In this document: positions 1-11,249 of the stretch, piece by piece
Layout: each line of letters opens with the position of its first letter
How positions within the stretch are numbered: the first letter of the stretch is position 1
From: Chondrosia reniformis
Taxonomy: Eukaryota > Porifera > Demospongiae > Chondrillida > Chondrillidae
Reading direction: 5' to 3'
Assembly: GCA_947172415.1 (NCBI GenBank)
Contig: OX359202.1
Span: forward strand, 560,501 to 624,500
DNA: 64,000 nucleotides
Notes under the pieces: model-generated
Told to the model about the DNA's origin: nothing
The model's input: the letters and a program-made list of their open reading frames with translations, nothing else
The model's database searches: none
Made by a program: the position numbers and the translations under genes

Positions 1-34
1 TGTGTTACCATGGCAACCTCCACATCTGTTGTAG

Positions 35-3000
35 GTCGGTCTTGTGTATATAAGAGGATGTGAAGTTGAAGGAATGTTGGATGAGAATGGGAAAGTGATT
101 GAAGAGGGACCGGAACCCAAACCAAAATTGTCAGGCGACTTTCGGACTTGGAGAGTGTGGTTGGACACCAATCAATATCAGCTGGATATGGAAACCATTT
201 CAAAGGGAGAGGAAGTGGGTCACATGCTTGTCAGGTGACATACATGCCAATATTGGATGTATAGAAAAATAAAAATGTTTTGTTACATTTATCATTCAAA
301 ACTGCATTGCTGTGGCATTTGTAGCTCAGTGGCAGAGCACTGGTGGTCATAACCAGCTGTCCTGGGTTTGATTCCCAGCAATTGCTTCCTTTGTGTTTTT
401 CTTGATATTTGAGGATGATAATACTTGTGGTTTGATTATCACTTTGGTTGTCATGTGTTGTTCCCCAGGACATTTACAGTACATTCAACATTTTAATGAG
501 AAGGAAACCCAAGGAGAACAACTTTAAGGTACAAATGCCATTTGCCATGGTAACACCTGTTGTCATGGTAACACTGCCTGTCCCTCCATAGCCTGTGTTG
601 GAGACTATTCGTTACCTAATGAACACAGAGTGTGTAGTCCCTGATTGGCTGCATGACATCTTCCTAGGCTATGGTGACCCTTCCGCTGCCAACTACAGAA
701 AGTGCGTGGGAGGACACACTTGTGCTAGTCACGTGACAGTCATGTGATTGTGTCATCCATTTTGTAGCATGTCAAACCAAATATCCACTTTGAATTGGAA
801 TGATACATTCTTGAGTATAGAACACTTGAAAGAGAGCTTTCCTAATTATACAATCAAGGTGTTGAGCAACTTCCTGACAGCTGTAGCTTCCTGTTTATTT
901 ACTTCCGGTTTTCTGTGCCTAGTTTACTTGTGATGATACATCAGAACTGGTTCCACCCTTCAAGGTTTCTATGCCAACCATTTCCATGGTGAAGGGACAA
1001 AAAGATGGAGAAACTGTGGAGGAGCACAACTCTAAGACATCAGAGAAGATCCTTACAGCCGAGCCGTTTACCCTTCCTAACCGAGGACCTTACCCACATA
1101 ACCAACCTAAAAGGTGGGAGTAATTTATATGTGATATTATGGTATAGTGTTCCATATAAATCTTAGTGAAATATAGTATGGATCCACCCCTGCATGCAAT
1201 ACACACTTTGCTCTATAATGGTTACCAGTGCCACGCCTCCTGCTGCAGGAATGCCGTCAGGTTCACGCCCACTCAGGTGGAGGCCATCCACTCTGGTATG
1301 CAGCATGGGCTCACACTGATAGTGGGACCACCAGGAACTGGGAAGACAGACGTAGCAGTACAGATCATATCAAACCTCTACCACAACTTTCCAGATCAGA
1401 GAATCCTTCTAGTCACTCACTCAAACCAAGTGAGATTGGCCATGTTTAGTTACCATGGTGACACATGTTATCAAATAACCCTCTGAATATCCTCAAATGA
1501 AGATAACTTACAATCCCAATAAGATATAGTCAATACTTTTTATCTTCATTTGGCAGTGAGTGTTAGCATTGTCTGTTCTTAATTAATAGGCACTCAATCA
1601 ACTCTTTGAGAAGATAATGGCTTTGGATATTGACGAGAGACATCTCCTACGTTTGGGTCATGGAGAAGAAGAGCTTGAAACTGACAAAGACTTTAGCAGG
1701 TGTGTGTACACGTTAAACGTCATTCTTGTTCAGTTAATAGCTTCTGACATACTTGTAAAGTGTGGTACATAAAATGTTTACAAACTTGTAAACTTTAGAG
1801 CTACAGTAGCTTAAGAGTACTGGGATGTAGGTTTACTTTACAGTCTGTACAATGTCATTTCATCTTGTCTTCTTGTGTGTCAGGTATGGTCGTGTCAACT
1901 TCATCTTGGCACTGAGGTTGCAGCTGCTAAAGGAAGTAGAAAGGCTACAAAGAAGTATCGGAGTTGTGGGAGATGTAGCTTACACTTGTGAGACGGCTGG
2001 TCACTTTTATCTCTACCAGGTGAGGAACAGGCATTTCCTTCCAACTACAAGAAAGTCTTTTAGAATTTAGCTCCAAATAACACTTGAGAACCTTTAACTG
2101 AACAAATATTTACAAATATTTCAAAATATTTATCTCCACTCTGCAGGTTGTCTCCAGGTGGGAGGAGTTTCTGAGTAAAGTTCGTCCACTCAAAGACAAG
2201 GTTAGTACACATACCCATTCTATGTTACCATGGTAACCACTATCTTGCCTCTTGTTAGCCTGAGGTTGTGGAAGCTATACAGGAACACTTTCCTTTCAAC
2301 CAGTTCTTCTCAAATGCCCCTCAGCCGGTCTTTAAAGGTAATAGTTACCATGGAGACATGGACATTGCAGAGGTCAGTTGCCTAATGAGAGTATATAGTG
2401 AGTATTTATACATATACTGTATGTATATTGTATTTAATATGTGTATATATAGCTAGAAAACCTATATAAATTGAAATGATTTATATTGTTTCTATGTGTA
2501 GGGATGCTTTAGACACATAAGTCACATTTTCAAGCAACTTGAGGAGTTTAGAGCATTTGAACTCCTTCGCTCAAGTTATGACCGAACAAACTACCTCTTG
2601 ATCAAGGAGGCCAAGATCATAGCAATGACCTGCACTCATGCTGCTCTCAAGAGAAAGGACTTGGTAGAGCTTGCCTTCAAGGTAGCGTGAAGTGGACCTC
2701 TAGTCCTTCTCCATGGCAGTATTGCTGTGTGATGTGTGCATGAGTGTGTGTGTGAGTGTGTGCGAGTAGAGAAAGGGAGATTATCTTATAGCATCTAACC
2801 TGCCAATAGGGAATTCCCCATTATTTGACCTTTGACCTTTGGACAAATGGATGTGCTTATGAATTTGATTGTGTATATTATGTACATGAAGAAATCCCTA
2901 AATGAATGTTTATTATGCATATGCAGTGACATTTAAACCACTCAATTTATATTAATTTATATGCATACCCTGCCCATAGTATGATAATATCATCATGGAG

Positions 3001-4722
3001 GAGGCTGCACAGATACTGGAGGTGGAGACGTTCATTCCAATGATGCTGCAGAAACCAGAAGATGGCTTCAGTAGATTGAAGAGGGTTGTTCTAATTGGTG
3101 ACCACCACCAGCTACCCCCAGTCATTCAAAACATGGCCTTCCAGAAGTACAGCAACATGGAACAGTCGTTGTTCACAAGATTTGTTCGGTTGGGCGTGCC
3201 CACTGTCCAGTTGGACGCACAGGGGAGAGCCAGACCCTCCCTCTGCAGGCTGTACCAGTGGATGTACCGGTCGCTAGGCAACCTGCCTCATGTGCTGAAG
3301 GAGACAGAGTTCCAAACTGCCAATCCCTCCTTTTACTACGACTACCAGCTCATCAATGTGGAGGACTTTAATGGAGTGGGTGAAACTGAACCCACGCCAC
3401 ACTTTTATCAGGTGAGCGGAGGAAGAAGCACTCCTTGTATCAAGCCTTACTGAAATCACAAGAATGCACAACTACAGCTGGACCATCTCTCTCCTTTACA
3501 TGGCAAGGGGAGACTCTAGTGCAGTGTTACTTGTTTTCTTTATTTTTTTAGAATCTTGGAGAGGCTGAATATGTTGTTGCCTTGTTCATGTACATGAGAT
3601 TACAGGGTTATCCCCCTGACAAGATCACCATACTCACGACCTATAATGGTCAGAAGCACCTAATAAGAGATGTCCTCAACAAGAGGTGTGCCTCAAATCC
3701 AGTCTTTGGACTGCCCTCGAAGGTAACTGATATCAAGCATTTTGAATACTCTTCTTTTAGTCTCTGCTACTTGTTACCTAGGTGAGCACTGTGGACCGTT
3801 TCCAAGGGCAACAGAATGATTACATCATCCTGTCTCTGGTGCGCACAAGGTTTGTTGGGCATTTGAGGGACGTTAGGAGACTCATTGTTGCCATGTCGAG
3901 AGCGAGATTGGGACTCTACATATTTGGAAGAGTGTCACTGTTCAGCAGATGTCATGAGCTGAGACCAGCTTTTCAATTGGTAAGTCTGATTCCAAATTCA
4001 TTTCCTTGAAATGGAAGTGGTACCAGATGACTAATATTTCCCATTTTACAAACTTCAGTTGATGGAGAGACCAGTCCAGCTGTATCTAGATCCTTATGAA
4101 CACTTTCCTCCCACTAGACAAGTGAGTTTTGGATCTGTAAGCCTGCAATATTATGTTTAATGTTGCCATGATATTTAGACTGATACCGCCCCTCCAAGGC
4201 CTCCACTGATAATTGAGGGTATGACCCATTTATCTCGTCTTGTGTATGAAGAGTACAACATAAGGATACAAGCACTCCATCATGCACAGGTACGTCACAT
4301 GACTGTCATGTGACAGTGTACACAGAAGTATTTGCATATTAATTATGAGTGATGAACTTTATTATTAGATACTAGCTCCACCCCCATCACAACAAAAGGA
4401 ATCTCCCCTTCAAGGAGAAGAACCTCCTTCTAAAAAGCCAAAGGAAGAGAAGGCAATTGAAGACACTTCACCAAAACAGGAAGAAGAGGAGGTGAAAGGA
4501 GAAGAGCCAATGGAAGAAGAGGCAAAGAAGGACACAAAGGAGACAGTGCAAGCTGAAGTTGATGATGATTTTGTGATAGTTCCTGAGGACACTACAGGTC
4601 ATGACCCAACTATCCCCTCTGATGTGATGGGAGAGATAGAGAAGGCAAGAGATGAGGAAAACCCTATTAGGAACGATGATGATGAAGGGGGTGTGGCTAG
4701 CTCTGATGAAGAAGTCATATAA
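35..4722 (+). CDS. AQR: Aquarius (intron-binding spliceosomal RNA helicase), C-terminal half
   Basis: SF1-type RNA helicase that binds the intron upstream of the branch site in the spliceosome and couples splicing to snoRNP assembly (family knowledge). The gene enters from the left edge, so the N-terminal armadillo-like region is missing. About 17 exons follow human AQR closely as I remember it. Walker [12 protein letters not shown] lies in the exon at about 1246-1430, the DEAA-type Walker B (MEEAAQ) at about 2995, GDHHQLPP at about 3100, GRARPSLC at about 3220, [10 protein letters not shown] at about 3640, DRFQGQQND at about 3790 and [10 protein letters not shown] at about 3890. The last exon (about 4369-4722) encodes a Glu/Lys-rich acidic tail, as in other animals, ending in TAA at 4720. 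Introns are mostly 50-300 bp with GT-AG ends. One intron (236-471) holds a SINE. No disabling change was seen. Confidence 0.95.
314..455 (+). mobile_element. tRNA-derived SINE in an AQR intron
   Basis: The head looks like a tRNA: an A-box-like TAGCTCAGTGGCAGAGC and a B-box-like GGTTTGATTCC, with a CTGGT/ACCAG stem in between. It is followed by a non-tRNA body that recurs near 10855-10990. A third copy, inverted, lies near 16800-16890. The anticodon arm is degenerate and no clean 3' acceptor stem is visible, so this is a SINE and not a tRNA gene. Confidence 0.7.
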
Positions 4723-5043
4723 TCCAACCATACATACATTCTACTATTAATACATAAACCTCACTATGATATACGTATACATACATAACTACGTACCTAT
4801 ACAATACAAATAATATTGTTGAGTTTACCATATAATAATGAAAACAATTGCAAATGCTATATACGTACATATATTATGAATTATAATATTTGTGCTCAAA
4901 GTTGCAGATGCCTTTAAGTAAAAATAGTTACCTATTTAGGAATAATCATAACTTAGTATTACAATATTACAGTGTATATAATATTGAACTAACTGTTCTA
5001 ACTATTATTTATGGAATGAATTATGTTATTTCTTTGTGAATCT
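4723..5043. other. AT-rich intergenic gap between convergent genes
   Basis: Lies between the AQR stop codon and the stop codon of the first collagen gene on the other strand. Very AT-rich with TACATA-type simple stretches and several possible polyadenylation signals (AATAAT/ATTAAA-like). I see no coding capacity. Confidence 0.6.
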
Positions 5044-6303
5044 TCACTTTGAGCACACTGCACAAGACAACAATCTGTCTTGTACATATTTAGAGGAGGA
5101 ACAATCAAGTTCTGAACTAGAACAGTAGACAGACATGTAGTAGATTAAGGCTGGATCAGTACCAGAACTAGTTCCTGGAATGACCTCTGCGTTTTCATCA
5201 ACACAAAGTGTGTTCTTTTGATTGCTATGTGAAGTGTATGAACTCATCATATATCCACTATACTCTCTGTGCCAACCATCAGGACAGTCATAATCAGCTG
5301 GATGGACATATGTAGTGGTCTTGTTCTGAGCTTCACATAGCACACACGGCATGTTGTCATTTACATGTGAACTGGTTGGCCACTCCTCCCATTCAACTCC
5401 ATAGAGACGAGCAAGACTATTAGTCAGTGTGGACCTGTAATGTGGATTATCTGGTAAGCACAGAAATTCATTGGTTCCACCTCCAACATTAAAGCGTGTT
5501 CCAGCTGCTCTACCAGTGTATACAGCTCTTGAATCTTCAGGACATGCAGTACGACCCCATCTTACATATACTGCACTATCTAAATCACCTTGTTCACCTT
5601 TGAACCCTGGATATCCCATCATTCCTTTTGCACCACTGGGACCAACTGCTCCTTTCACCCCTTGATCTCCAGTTGTACCTTTAGGTCCTCGAGGACCAAC
5701 AGGACCTACGTCTCCCTTTTGACCAATGTCTCCTAGGCAACCTTTGTATCCCGGGTAACCAAGCTGACCCCTCTCTCCCTGTGGTCCAGGCTTACCAGGT
5801 GATCCAGTATCTCCCTTATCTCCTTTCAATCCACTCATTCCTTCATCTCCCTTATCTCCTTTGGCTCCAGGCTTCAGAGAACAATCTATTGCTCCAAGAG
5901 ATGCATTTTCCTCACATCTTAAAGCAGTTTTTAACTGTTGCTGAACTGTTTGATTTATGAATTGAATTAAGTCAAACTGTCGTTTTGCTCTCTTTGATGA
6001 AGATTCTTGTCTATCAGTATTTCTCTTGGTGAATCTAGTGGATACCTTTCCTATATCATCTTCCTCATTCACACCTGTTATACCAGCTTCAAATGGCAGT
6101 TCATCTTCTGATTTGTAAAGTACTTCATCTTTATCACTGACACAAATGCAAGTCTTTATCTTGTCTTCTAGAGTTTGAACTCGTTTGCTTAAAAGATTCA
6201 GTTTCTGTCTCATCTCGTCCATTTCAGTTCCATGTTCAGTAGCAGCTGCATCACTTGTAAGTAGAAGAGAACTCAAAAGAGTAAATATGAGAAGGAGCTT
6301 CAT
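5044..6303 (-). CDS. Secreted short-chain collagen C4-like protein, copy 1
   Basis: Single-exon, 419 aa. The ATG at 6303 opens a signal peptide (MKLLLIFTLLSSLLLTSDAA). Next come a heptad coiled coil (MRQKLNLLSKRVQTLEDKI, about residues 30-55) and a CxC (CIC). A furin-type site (KRAKR before QFD, about residue 110) precedes about 30 uninterrupted Gly-X-Y triplets (about 147-240), which contain one Cys (YKGCLGD). The C-terminal domain of about 170 aa has YVRWGR, GRAAGT, GGTNEFLCLPDNP, NMPCVLC, GWHREYSGYMM and LSCAVC. This domain is the one found in spongin-type short-chain collagens (the Ephydatia C4 type), which are extracellular matrix proteins. A TATA box lies about 60 bp upstream. No frame damage. 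Confidence 0.9.
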   Translation of the reverse strand: MKLLLIFTLLSSLLLTSDAAATEHGTEMDEMRQKLNLLSKRVQTLEDKIKTCICVSDKDEVLYKSEDELPFEAGITGVNEEDDIGKVSTRFTKRNTDRQESSSKRAKRQFDLIQFINQTVQQQLKTALRCEENASLGAIDCSLKPGAKGDKGDEGMSGLKGDKGDTGSPGKPGPQGERGQLGYPGYKGCLGDIGQKGDVGPVGPRGPKGTTGDQGVKGAVGPSGAKGMMGYPGFKGEQGDLDSAVYVRWGRTACPEDSRAVYTGRAAGTRFNVGGGTNEFLCLPDNPHYRSTLTNSLARLYGVEWEEWPTSSHVNDNMPCVLCEAQNKTTTYVHPADYDCPDGWHREYSGYMMSSYTSHSNQKNTLCVDENAEVIPGTSSGTDPALIYYMSVYCSSSELDCSSSKYVQDRLLSCAVCSK

Positions 6304-6362
6304 TGTCACTGAGACAGATATCTCAGCTAACTAGAACTTGTAACTGGTGCTCAGGATTTTGT

Positions 6363-6370
6363 CTTTTATA
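6363..6370 (-). promoter_or_regulatory. TATA box of collagen-like copy 1
   Basis: TATAAAAG on the minus strand, about 60 bp before the ATG. The same element at nearly the same distance precedes collagen-like copies 2, 6 and 7 exactly (and 3 and 4 in variant form), so position and sequence are conserved among paralogues. Confidence 0.65.
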
Positions 6371-7219
6371 ATGCATGATCCAATTAGTGGTAGTATTATT
6401 TAATTGCCTGGCTATACATTTAACCACAGTGCATATATAGGGCACATTGTATGCTATCACACAATTATTAAATTAGTACATGTTGACATTATTTGATATA
6501 ATTAATACTCTAATTGTCAGGAAAGGTATTAGCAATGCTGAGTTAATAGTAGAATGATGATGCCTGACGAAGCCCATGATAGGTGAAACATTAATTGATA
6601 TGAATCAAGAAGTGACTTGTTGATGTGCTCGATCGTCCAAAACTCTAAATCACTACTATAGTAGCTAACACTTTGATAGATCCTAACAGTTATTAAGGTA
6701 TTTTGTACTCTGAAGAAGACTACGGAATTGCATGTAGTTGAAATATCAAACAATTGAACTAATTTGAATTACTGATTCTTGTTCATTATCGGCTTGAATT
6801 TATTCCCACCAGAGAAAGCTCATTATATGAAGGCTACTGTATATGGGTGATCTGAATACATTGTAGATTGTAGATATGTATTTACATAAATACTATGTAT
6901 ATATCTGTATCAACTGAAGACCACTTTTGTGTTGCTGAAGAAGACTCTAATCTAATCATGATGATATTGCCTTTCTTTGTTCCTTGCTTATCACATTAAA
7001 CAAGCTTCATTACTGGAATAATGTTTTTTATTATTTTGTATCATCTATGAAGCATCTTTTGTCATCCTGTTTCGTTCCCTAATGATGATAATTAAGTAAT
7101 TGTGAAAACTATGCAAGGAATTAAAATTAAACAAATATGATTATTAAACCATGTAATGTATATTCAATAGACAAACAGCTATGATATTGAGTTCTGTATA
7201 GCAGTTGTCAGGCCTAGGT
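6371..7219. other. Intergenic region with CTGANGA...GAAA motifs
   Basis: No gene seen. It holds several repeat-like stretches: CTGACGAAGCCC...GGTGAAAC near 6567-6592, CTGAAGAAGACTACGG with TTGAAAT near 6710-6745, and CTGAAGAAGACTC near 6938. These resemble the loop motif of the foldback family described at 24640-25330. The remainder is AT-rich. Confidence 0.45.
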
Positions 7220-8416
7220 CTATTTAGTGCACACTGCACATGAGAGAATTCGGTCATCAACATATGGTGGACATGGCAACTCTGAATTGTGAACACATTC
7301 AACTGTTGGAAAATACACAAGTGCCGGATTAGTTCTAACACCACCTCCTGGAACAGCTTCTGCATTAGCATCAACACAGATGGTAGACTTGCGTTGTCTA
7401 TCAGAATATGTTCCTTCACTCATCATGTATCCGTAGTACTCCCTACTCCACCCACTAGGACACAGGTAACTTGCTTGTTGAACAAACATGGCTGACCTGG
7501 TTGCTATGTAACACACTACACAGGGCATGTTGTCATAGCCTGCTCGAGGTGATGAAGTTGGCCATCTATGATACTCCACTCCAAAGAGGGGATAGTTTGA
7601 TGTTATATGTGAAGATCCATATCTTGGGTTGTCAGGGAGACACAAGTAGTCATTTGTTCCTCCTCTTACATTATGTTTAGTTCCGGCTGCTCTACCACTG
7701 TACAGTGCCACTGCTCCAGATGGACAGTCATCACGACCCCATCTAATGTAGGTGCTTCCTGATTTAGTGTCACCTTTTTGACCTTTAGTTCCATAGTATC
7801 CTCTGGAACCTTTGTCGCCTTTCAAACCAGTTGGTCCCTGGCTTCCTATTATTCCTTTCTCACCTTTATTTCCGGGGTTACCAAGTTGACCCCTCTCTCC
7901 CTGTGGTCCAGGTGTACCAGGTGATCCAGTATCTCCCTTCAATCCTCTCATTCCTTCATCTCCCTTGTCTCCTTTGGCTCCAGGCTTCAGAGAGCACTCT
8001 ATTGCTCCAAGAGATGCATTTTCCTCACATCTTAAAGCAGTCTTTAACTGTTGCTGGACAATTTCATTTATGAATTGATTAAAGTCAAAATGTCGTTTTG
8101 CTCTCTTTGATGAAGGTTCTTGTTGATCAGTATTTCTCTTTGTGAACCTAGTGGATACCTTTCCTATATCATCTTCCTCATTCACACCTGTTATACCAGC
8201 TTCAAATGGCAGTTCATCTTCTGATTTGTAAAGTGTTTCATCTTTATCACTGACACAAATGCAAGTCTTTATCTTGTCTTCTAGAGTTTGAACTCGTTCA
8301 CTCAAAAGATCAAGTTTCTGTCTCATCTCGTCCAGTTCAGTTCCATGTTCAGTAGCAGCTGCATCACTTGTAAGTAGAAGAGAACTCAAAAGAGTAAATA
8401 TGAGGAGGAGCTTCAT
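7220..8416 (-). CDS. Secreted short-chain collagen C4-like protein, copy 2
   Basis: Single-exon, 398 aa, ATG at 8416. The N-terminal third is nearly identical to copy 1: signal peptide, coiled coil, CIC, and a KRAKR furin-type site before HFDFNQF. The Gly-X-Y run is shorter (about 24 triplets) and lacks the internal Cys of copy 1. The C-terminal domain is more diverged (YIRWGRDDCPSG, GRAAGTKHN, NMPCVVC, GWSREYYGYMM, ending LSCAVCTK) and closer to the collagen-less copies 5-7. It may therefore be a chimera or an older branch. Likely exported and trimerised through the collagen helix. No disabling change was seen. Confidence 0.9.
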   Translation of the reverse strand: MKLLLIFTLLSSLLLTSDAAATEHGTELDEMRQKLDLLSERVQTLEDKIKTCICVSDKDETLYKSEDELPFEAGITGVNEEDDIGKVSTRFTKRNTDQQEPSSKRAKRHFDFNQFINEIVQQQLKTALRCEENASLGAIECSLKPGAKGDKGDEGMRGLKGDTGSPGTPGPQGERGQLGNPGNKGEKGIIGSQGPTGLKGDKGSRGYYGTKGQKGDTKSGSTYIRWGRDDCPSGAVALYSGRAAGTKHNVRGGTNDYLCLPDNPRYGSSHITSNYPLFGVEYHRWPTSSPRAGYDNMPCVVCYIATRSAMFVQQASYLCPSGWSREYYGYMMSEGTYSDRQRKSTICVDANAEAVPGGGVRTNPALVYFPTVECVHNSELPCPPYVDDRILSCAVCTK

Positions 8417-8474
8417 TGTCACTGAGACAGATATCTCAGCTAACTAGAACTTGTAACTGGTGCTCAGGATTTGT

Positions 8475-8482
8475 CTTTTATA
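8475..8482 (-). promoter_or_regulatory. TATA box of collagen-like copy 2
   Basis: TATAAAAG on the minus strand about 60 bp upstream of the ATG, in a block almost identical to the copy 1 promoter. Confidence 0.65.
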
Positions 8483-8575
8483 ATGCAGGATCCAATTATA
8501 TAGAGGGATTATCAATAATTTCTATTAGTACTTATTTTCAGTGTGAAGTTTGCTTTCAAACAAGCTAGTGTTTAT

Positions 8576-8675
8576 TCTATCTAGAGTTTGAATTTATTCA
8601 CTCAAAGGCTTCTGTCTCACCTCATATATACCACTTAGTACCAAGTTCAGTAGTAGCTGCATCATATATACAGTA
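8576..8675 (-). pseudogene. Relic of a collagen-like gene 5' end
   Basis: A decayed copy of the coiled-coil-encoding part: the plus strand reads TAGAGTTTGAA...ATTCACTCAAA...TTCTGTCTCA...GTTCAGTAG.AGCTGCATCA, matching the order in intact copies but with indels. Flanking DNA holds nothing else recognisable. It marks a lost extra tandem copy between copies 2 and 3. Confidence 0.6.
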
Positions 8676-9193
8676 TATGGCCTGCTCTATTTTGTATGCA
8701 TATAGACAAGTAGGTGTAAAAATTGGGTTTGTTCACTATGTTAATACCCTCCAACTCAATAATACTCAAATATATTATATATGTATTTAATTAAAATACT
8801 ATAGCTACCATTATTATATATACGTACATGTAGTTCATGCACAAATTGATAATCATATTGCTTGTCATAGTCATATTCATTTTGTCCAATTTATAACAAA
8901 CCAGAAAGGTTACACGTATACTGTACGTGCTCCCCATATATGAATAATGGCAAAAAGATACACTGGAATGTTATTTCCAGCGTGTTAATTTTGACATTTA
9001 ATTTATAACCTTTACAGTGTATATGTACGTAGGTCTATATTTAATATGTTTCAGCCAGAATCCTCAGCAGATCAGCTAACATTGGAAATGAATTATTGGA
9101 AATAATTATTATTACAATCTTGTTACAATAAGGTCTTTATTATAACTGTCTAATACTATAGTGTTCATACGATTGTTATTTCTTTGTGAATCT
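8676..9193. other. AT-rich intergenic region
   Basis: Simple TATA/ATAT stretches only. I see no gene, RNA or recognisable repeat apart from the collagen relic at its left edge. Confidence 0.5.
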
Positions 9194-10463
9194 TCACTTT
9201 GAACACACCGCACAAGACAACAATCTGTCTTGCACATATTTAGAGGAGGAACAGTCAAGCTCTGATCCAGAACAGTAGACGGACATGTAGAAGATTCGGG
9301 CTGGATTAGTACTGGAACTGGTTCCTGGAATGACCTCTGCGTTTTCATCAATACAAATTGTGTCCTTTTGATTGCTATGTCCAGTGTGTGAAGTCATCAT
9401 ATATCCACTATACTCTCTATGCCAACCACTAGGGGCAGTCATAATCAGCTGGATGGACATATGTAGTGGTCTTGTTCTGAGCTTCACATAGCACACACGG
9501 CATGTTGGCATCTAAATGTGAACTGGTTGGCCACTCCTCCCATTCGACTCCATAAAGACGAGCACTACTACCAGTCACTGTGGATCCATAACGTGGATTA
9601 TCAGGCAAACACAGAAATTTATTAGTTCCGCCTCCAGCATTATGGCGTGCTCCAGCTGCTCTACCGGTGTATACAGCTCTTGAATCTTCAGGACATGCAG
9701 TACGACCCCACCTAACATATAGCGCACTTGAATCTAAATCACCTCTGTCACCTTTGAACCCTGGATATCCGATGGTTCCTTTTGCACCACGAGGACCAAC
9801 TGCTCCTTTCACCCCTTGATCTCCAGTTGTACCTTTAGGTCCCCGAGGACCAACAGGACCCGCATCTCCCTTTTGACCAATGGATCCTTTCAGACCAATG
9901 TCCCCTTTACAACCCTTGTAACCCGGGTAACCAAGCTGACCCCTCTCTCCCTGTGGACCAGGCGTACCAGGTGATCCAGTATCTCCCTTATCTCCTTTTG
10001 ATCCACCTGTTCCATTTTCTCCTTTTTGTCCACTTTCTCCAGTGTCTCCCTTGTCTCCCTTAGGTCCTGGTCGGATGGTGCACTGGAAACCTTCAGACTC
10101 ATTCTCTGGACATCTCAAAACTGTTTTCAGTTCTTGCTGGACAACTTCTATCATATAAGCATTAAGATTGAACTGGGGTGCAGCTCTTCTTTCTGGTGAT
10201 CTCAGTTCTTCTGCATCTCTCTTTGTATGCCATCTCCGTTCGGCATTCTTTAAGTCTTTGAGTGAGGATTGCTGGTAACTTTGAGTGTCTTTATCACTGA
10301 CACAAATGCAAGTCTTTATCTTATCTTCTAGAGTTTGAACTCGTTCACTCAAAAGATCCAGTTTCTGTCTCATCTCGTCCATTTCAGTTCCATGTTCAGT
10401 AGCAGCTGCATCACTTGTAAGTAGAAGAGAACTCAAAAGAGTAAATACGAGAAGAAGCTTCAT
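9194..10463 (-). pseudogene. Short-chain collagen C4-like copy 3, frameshifted
   Basis: ATG at 10463, signal peptide, coiled coil, a variant linker (ERRAAPQFNLNAY instead of KRAKRQFD), a long Gly-X-Y run with YKGCKGD, then the C-terminal domain. Relative to copies 1 and 4, one base is inserted near 9432 in the codons for D-C-P-D-G-W. The frame hits TAG after DYDCP, leaving 344 aa. The remaining C-terminal part (GWHREYSGYMM to AVCSK) stays open in the next frame down to 9194. So either a recent pseudogene, a protein lacking the last third of the domain with its final cysteines, or a base-call error. The upstream TATATAAAAGG element is intact. Confidence 0.8.
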
Positions 10464-10514
10464 TCTTCAGTTGTCTACTAGCAGTGAGCCTGAATGAAAT
10501 TACTGCATGAGGGT

Positions 10515-10525
10515 CCTTTTATATA
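10515..10525 (-). promoter_or_regulatory. TATA box of collagen-like copy 3
   Basis: TATATAAAAGG on the minus strand, about 55 bp upstream of the ATG, as in the paralogues. Confidence 0.55.
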
Positions 10526-10854
10526 CAATGCAGGATCCAATGAATATATAATTTATGTAAACATGTATATATACACAGCCAAGTTATTTAATTATTTAAT
10601 TTGTGGCTTGTATTTATATATGAGGTTATATATAATGGACATACATGTATGTATACGTATATGATTATCTTCTATATGATTCTTACCCCTCTGTACCTGT
10701 CATATATTCTAAGCCTACTCAGGGGAGATCAGCCCACCTACCATCAGAGAGTACGGAAGGAAATGTAATACATGGCCCCTCCTACCGGAAATATCAGCTT
10801 GTTCTGCTAAAGAACATCACCACTAATTAGTGAGTGCATGAAGATTAATTATTC

Positions 10855-10990
10855 CCTTGTAGTTAGCATAACCAGCTGTCCTCCAGTAATTACTTCAATT
10901 TTTTGGTGTTTTTCCCTTCTTCATGATGTTTGAGACTCATTATAATTACTTGTGGTTTTGATTATCACCTTGCATGATTATTCATAATAA
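10855..10990 (+). mobile_element. SINE copy, 5'-truncated and diverged
   Basis: Matches the body of the SINE in the AQR intron: AACCAGCTGTCC, then a TTTGGTGTTTTT stretch, then ACTTGTGGTTTTGATTATCAC. The A box is lost. The copy sits on the same side of a collagen-like gene as the AQR relic further right, so it may have come with a duplicated AQR block and not by new insertion. Confidence 0.6.
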
Positions 10991-11249
10991 TGTATACGCA
11001 TGTGTGTTGTTAGTGCTCTTAATTGCTGGTACTGTATAATTAAGGTAATATAGAAGTAAGAATATAACTGTCATTTGTATAAATAAAATTACAGTTGGAA
11101 GTTACCATTAATACACAGTATAACATGTACAGTATGTACTTTACAAACTGTTTAGTGTCATGCATATATACATATACGTATTGCTATAGTAACATGTTAT
11201 GAGAATGAAACCTGTAATAGTACAGTATTTATGTTTCAGTGGTTGAACA

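Noticed and set aside
320-385. A tRNA gene (A box and B box present)
   Set aside because: The anticodon arm is mismatched, the acceptor stem does not pair, and two other copies with the same non-tRNA body exist. It is a SINE head.
5471-5665. Proline-rich open frame antisense to the collagen repeat (also at 7831-8073 and in other copies)
   Set aside because: It is the complement of Gly-X-Y codons, with no start context or separate support.
9890-10102. Charged open frame overlapping collagen copy 3 (and 13488-13700 in copy 4)
   Set aside because: It is an out-of-frame reading of the Gly-X-Y region.
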